From positions 1 to 22,356 of the forward strand of contig CAYHHI010000050.1 in NCBI GenBank assembly GCA_964356335.1: 22,356 nt of DNA, in the 5' to 3' direction. Both the position numbers and the translations under genes were made by a program. A model generated the notes under the pieces. It was not told the DNA's origin. It did not search any database and saw nothing but the letters and a program-made list of their open reading frames with translations. Shown piece after piece: positions 22,309 to 22,356 of this stretch. The stretch is from CAYHHI01 sp964356335. Lineage in GTDB: Bacteria; Arandabacterota; Arandabacteria; Arandabacterales; Arandabacteraceae. Every line of letters begins with the position of its first letter. The first letter of the stretch is position 1.

Positions 22309-22356
22309 TATCAAATGACCCCATGAGGCTCTTGGTTCCCTATGGTGGGGATCGAG

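Noticed and set aside
22319..22350. CCCCA/TGGGG stem after the SBBP gene as a terminator
   Set aside because: Five pairs, a 22-nt loop, and the window ends before any tail can be seen.

Overview
The window reads as part of the chromosome of an uncultured bacterium, most likely from a candidate phylum near the Fibrobacterota-Chlorobiota-Bacteroidota (FCB) group. Three observations suggest this. Two exported repeat proteins end in FlgD-like / type IX secretion (T9SS) type A sorting domains. A secreted beta-helix protein carries a Cys-rich tail. The soluble redox proteins have anaerobe-style architectures. Base composition is moderately GC-rich, and genes have good Shine-Dalgarno sites, several with TTG starts. 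The phylum assignment is inference; no rRNA or marker gene is present. I see no tRNA, rRNA, CRISPR array, insertion sequence or prophage gene.

Layout. (1) 51-1835, minus strand: a fumarate reductase / succinate dehydrogenase flavoprotein with a polyglycine insertion. (2) 2106-5075, plus: a 989-residue protein that I read as an M50 (site-2-protease)-like membrane domain fused to a circularly permuted enolase. The barrel comes first and the enolase capping domain follows a tandem-repeat linker. This is the most unusual object in the window. Genes 1 and 2 diverge from a 270-bp region with a promoter candidate on each strand. (3) 5207-6526, plus: a secreted parallel beta-helix protein with its own promoter. 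(4) 6782-17674, plus: a six-gene cluster encoding a receiver plus two Lrp/AsnC ligand-binding domains without a DNA-binding domain; NuoE; a HydB-type NuoF; a 1235-residue NuoG-like protein with a GltD/NfnB-type flavoprotein inserted and a molybdopterin-type domain lacking the catalytic Cys/Sec; a cytosolic PAS histidine kinase; and an NtrC-like regulator with a degenerate AAA+ domain. (5) 17896-19353, minus, and 20086-22308, plus: two secreted repeat proteins (FG-GAP type and SBBP type) with C-terminal sorting domains, separated by a 732-bp gene-free stretch that holds both promoters.

How it may work together. The NuoE, NuoF and NuoG/GltD-like proteins would form a soluble flavin/iron-sulfur complex with NAD(H) and probably NADP(H) sites but no membrane subunit, consistent with a bifurcating dehydrogenase or transhydrogenase. 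The histidine kinase and two response regulators without an obvious working transcription output lie in the same cluster, suggesting signalling tied to redox state, perhaps by protein contact. The surface proteins look like ordinary exported repeat proteins and need not be linked to the redox cluster.
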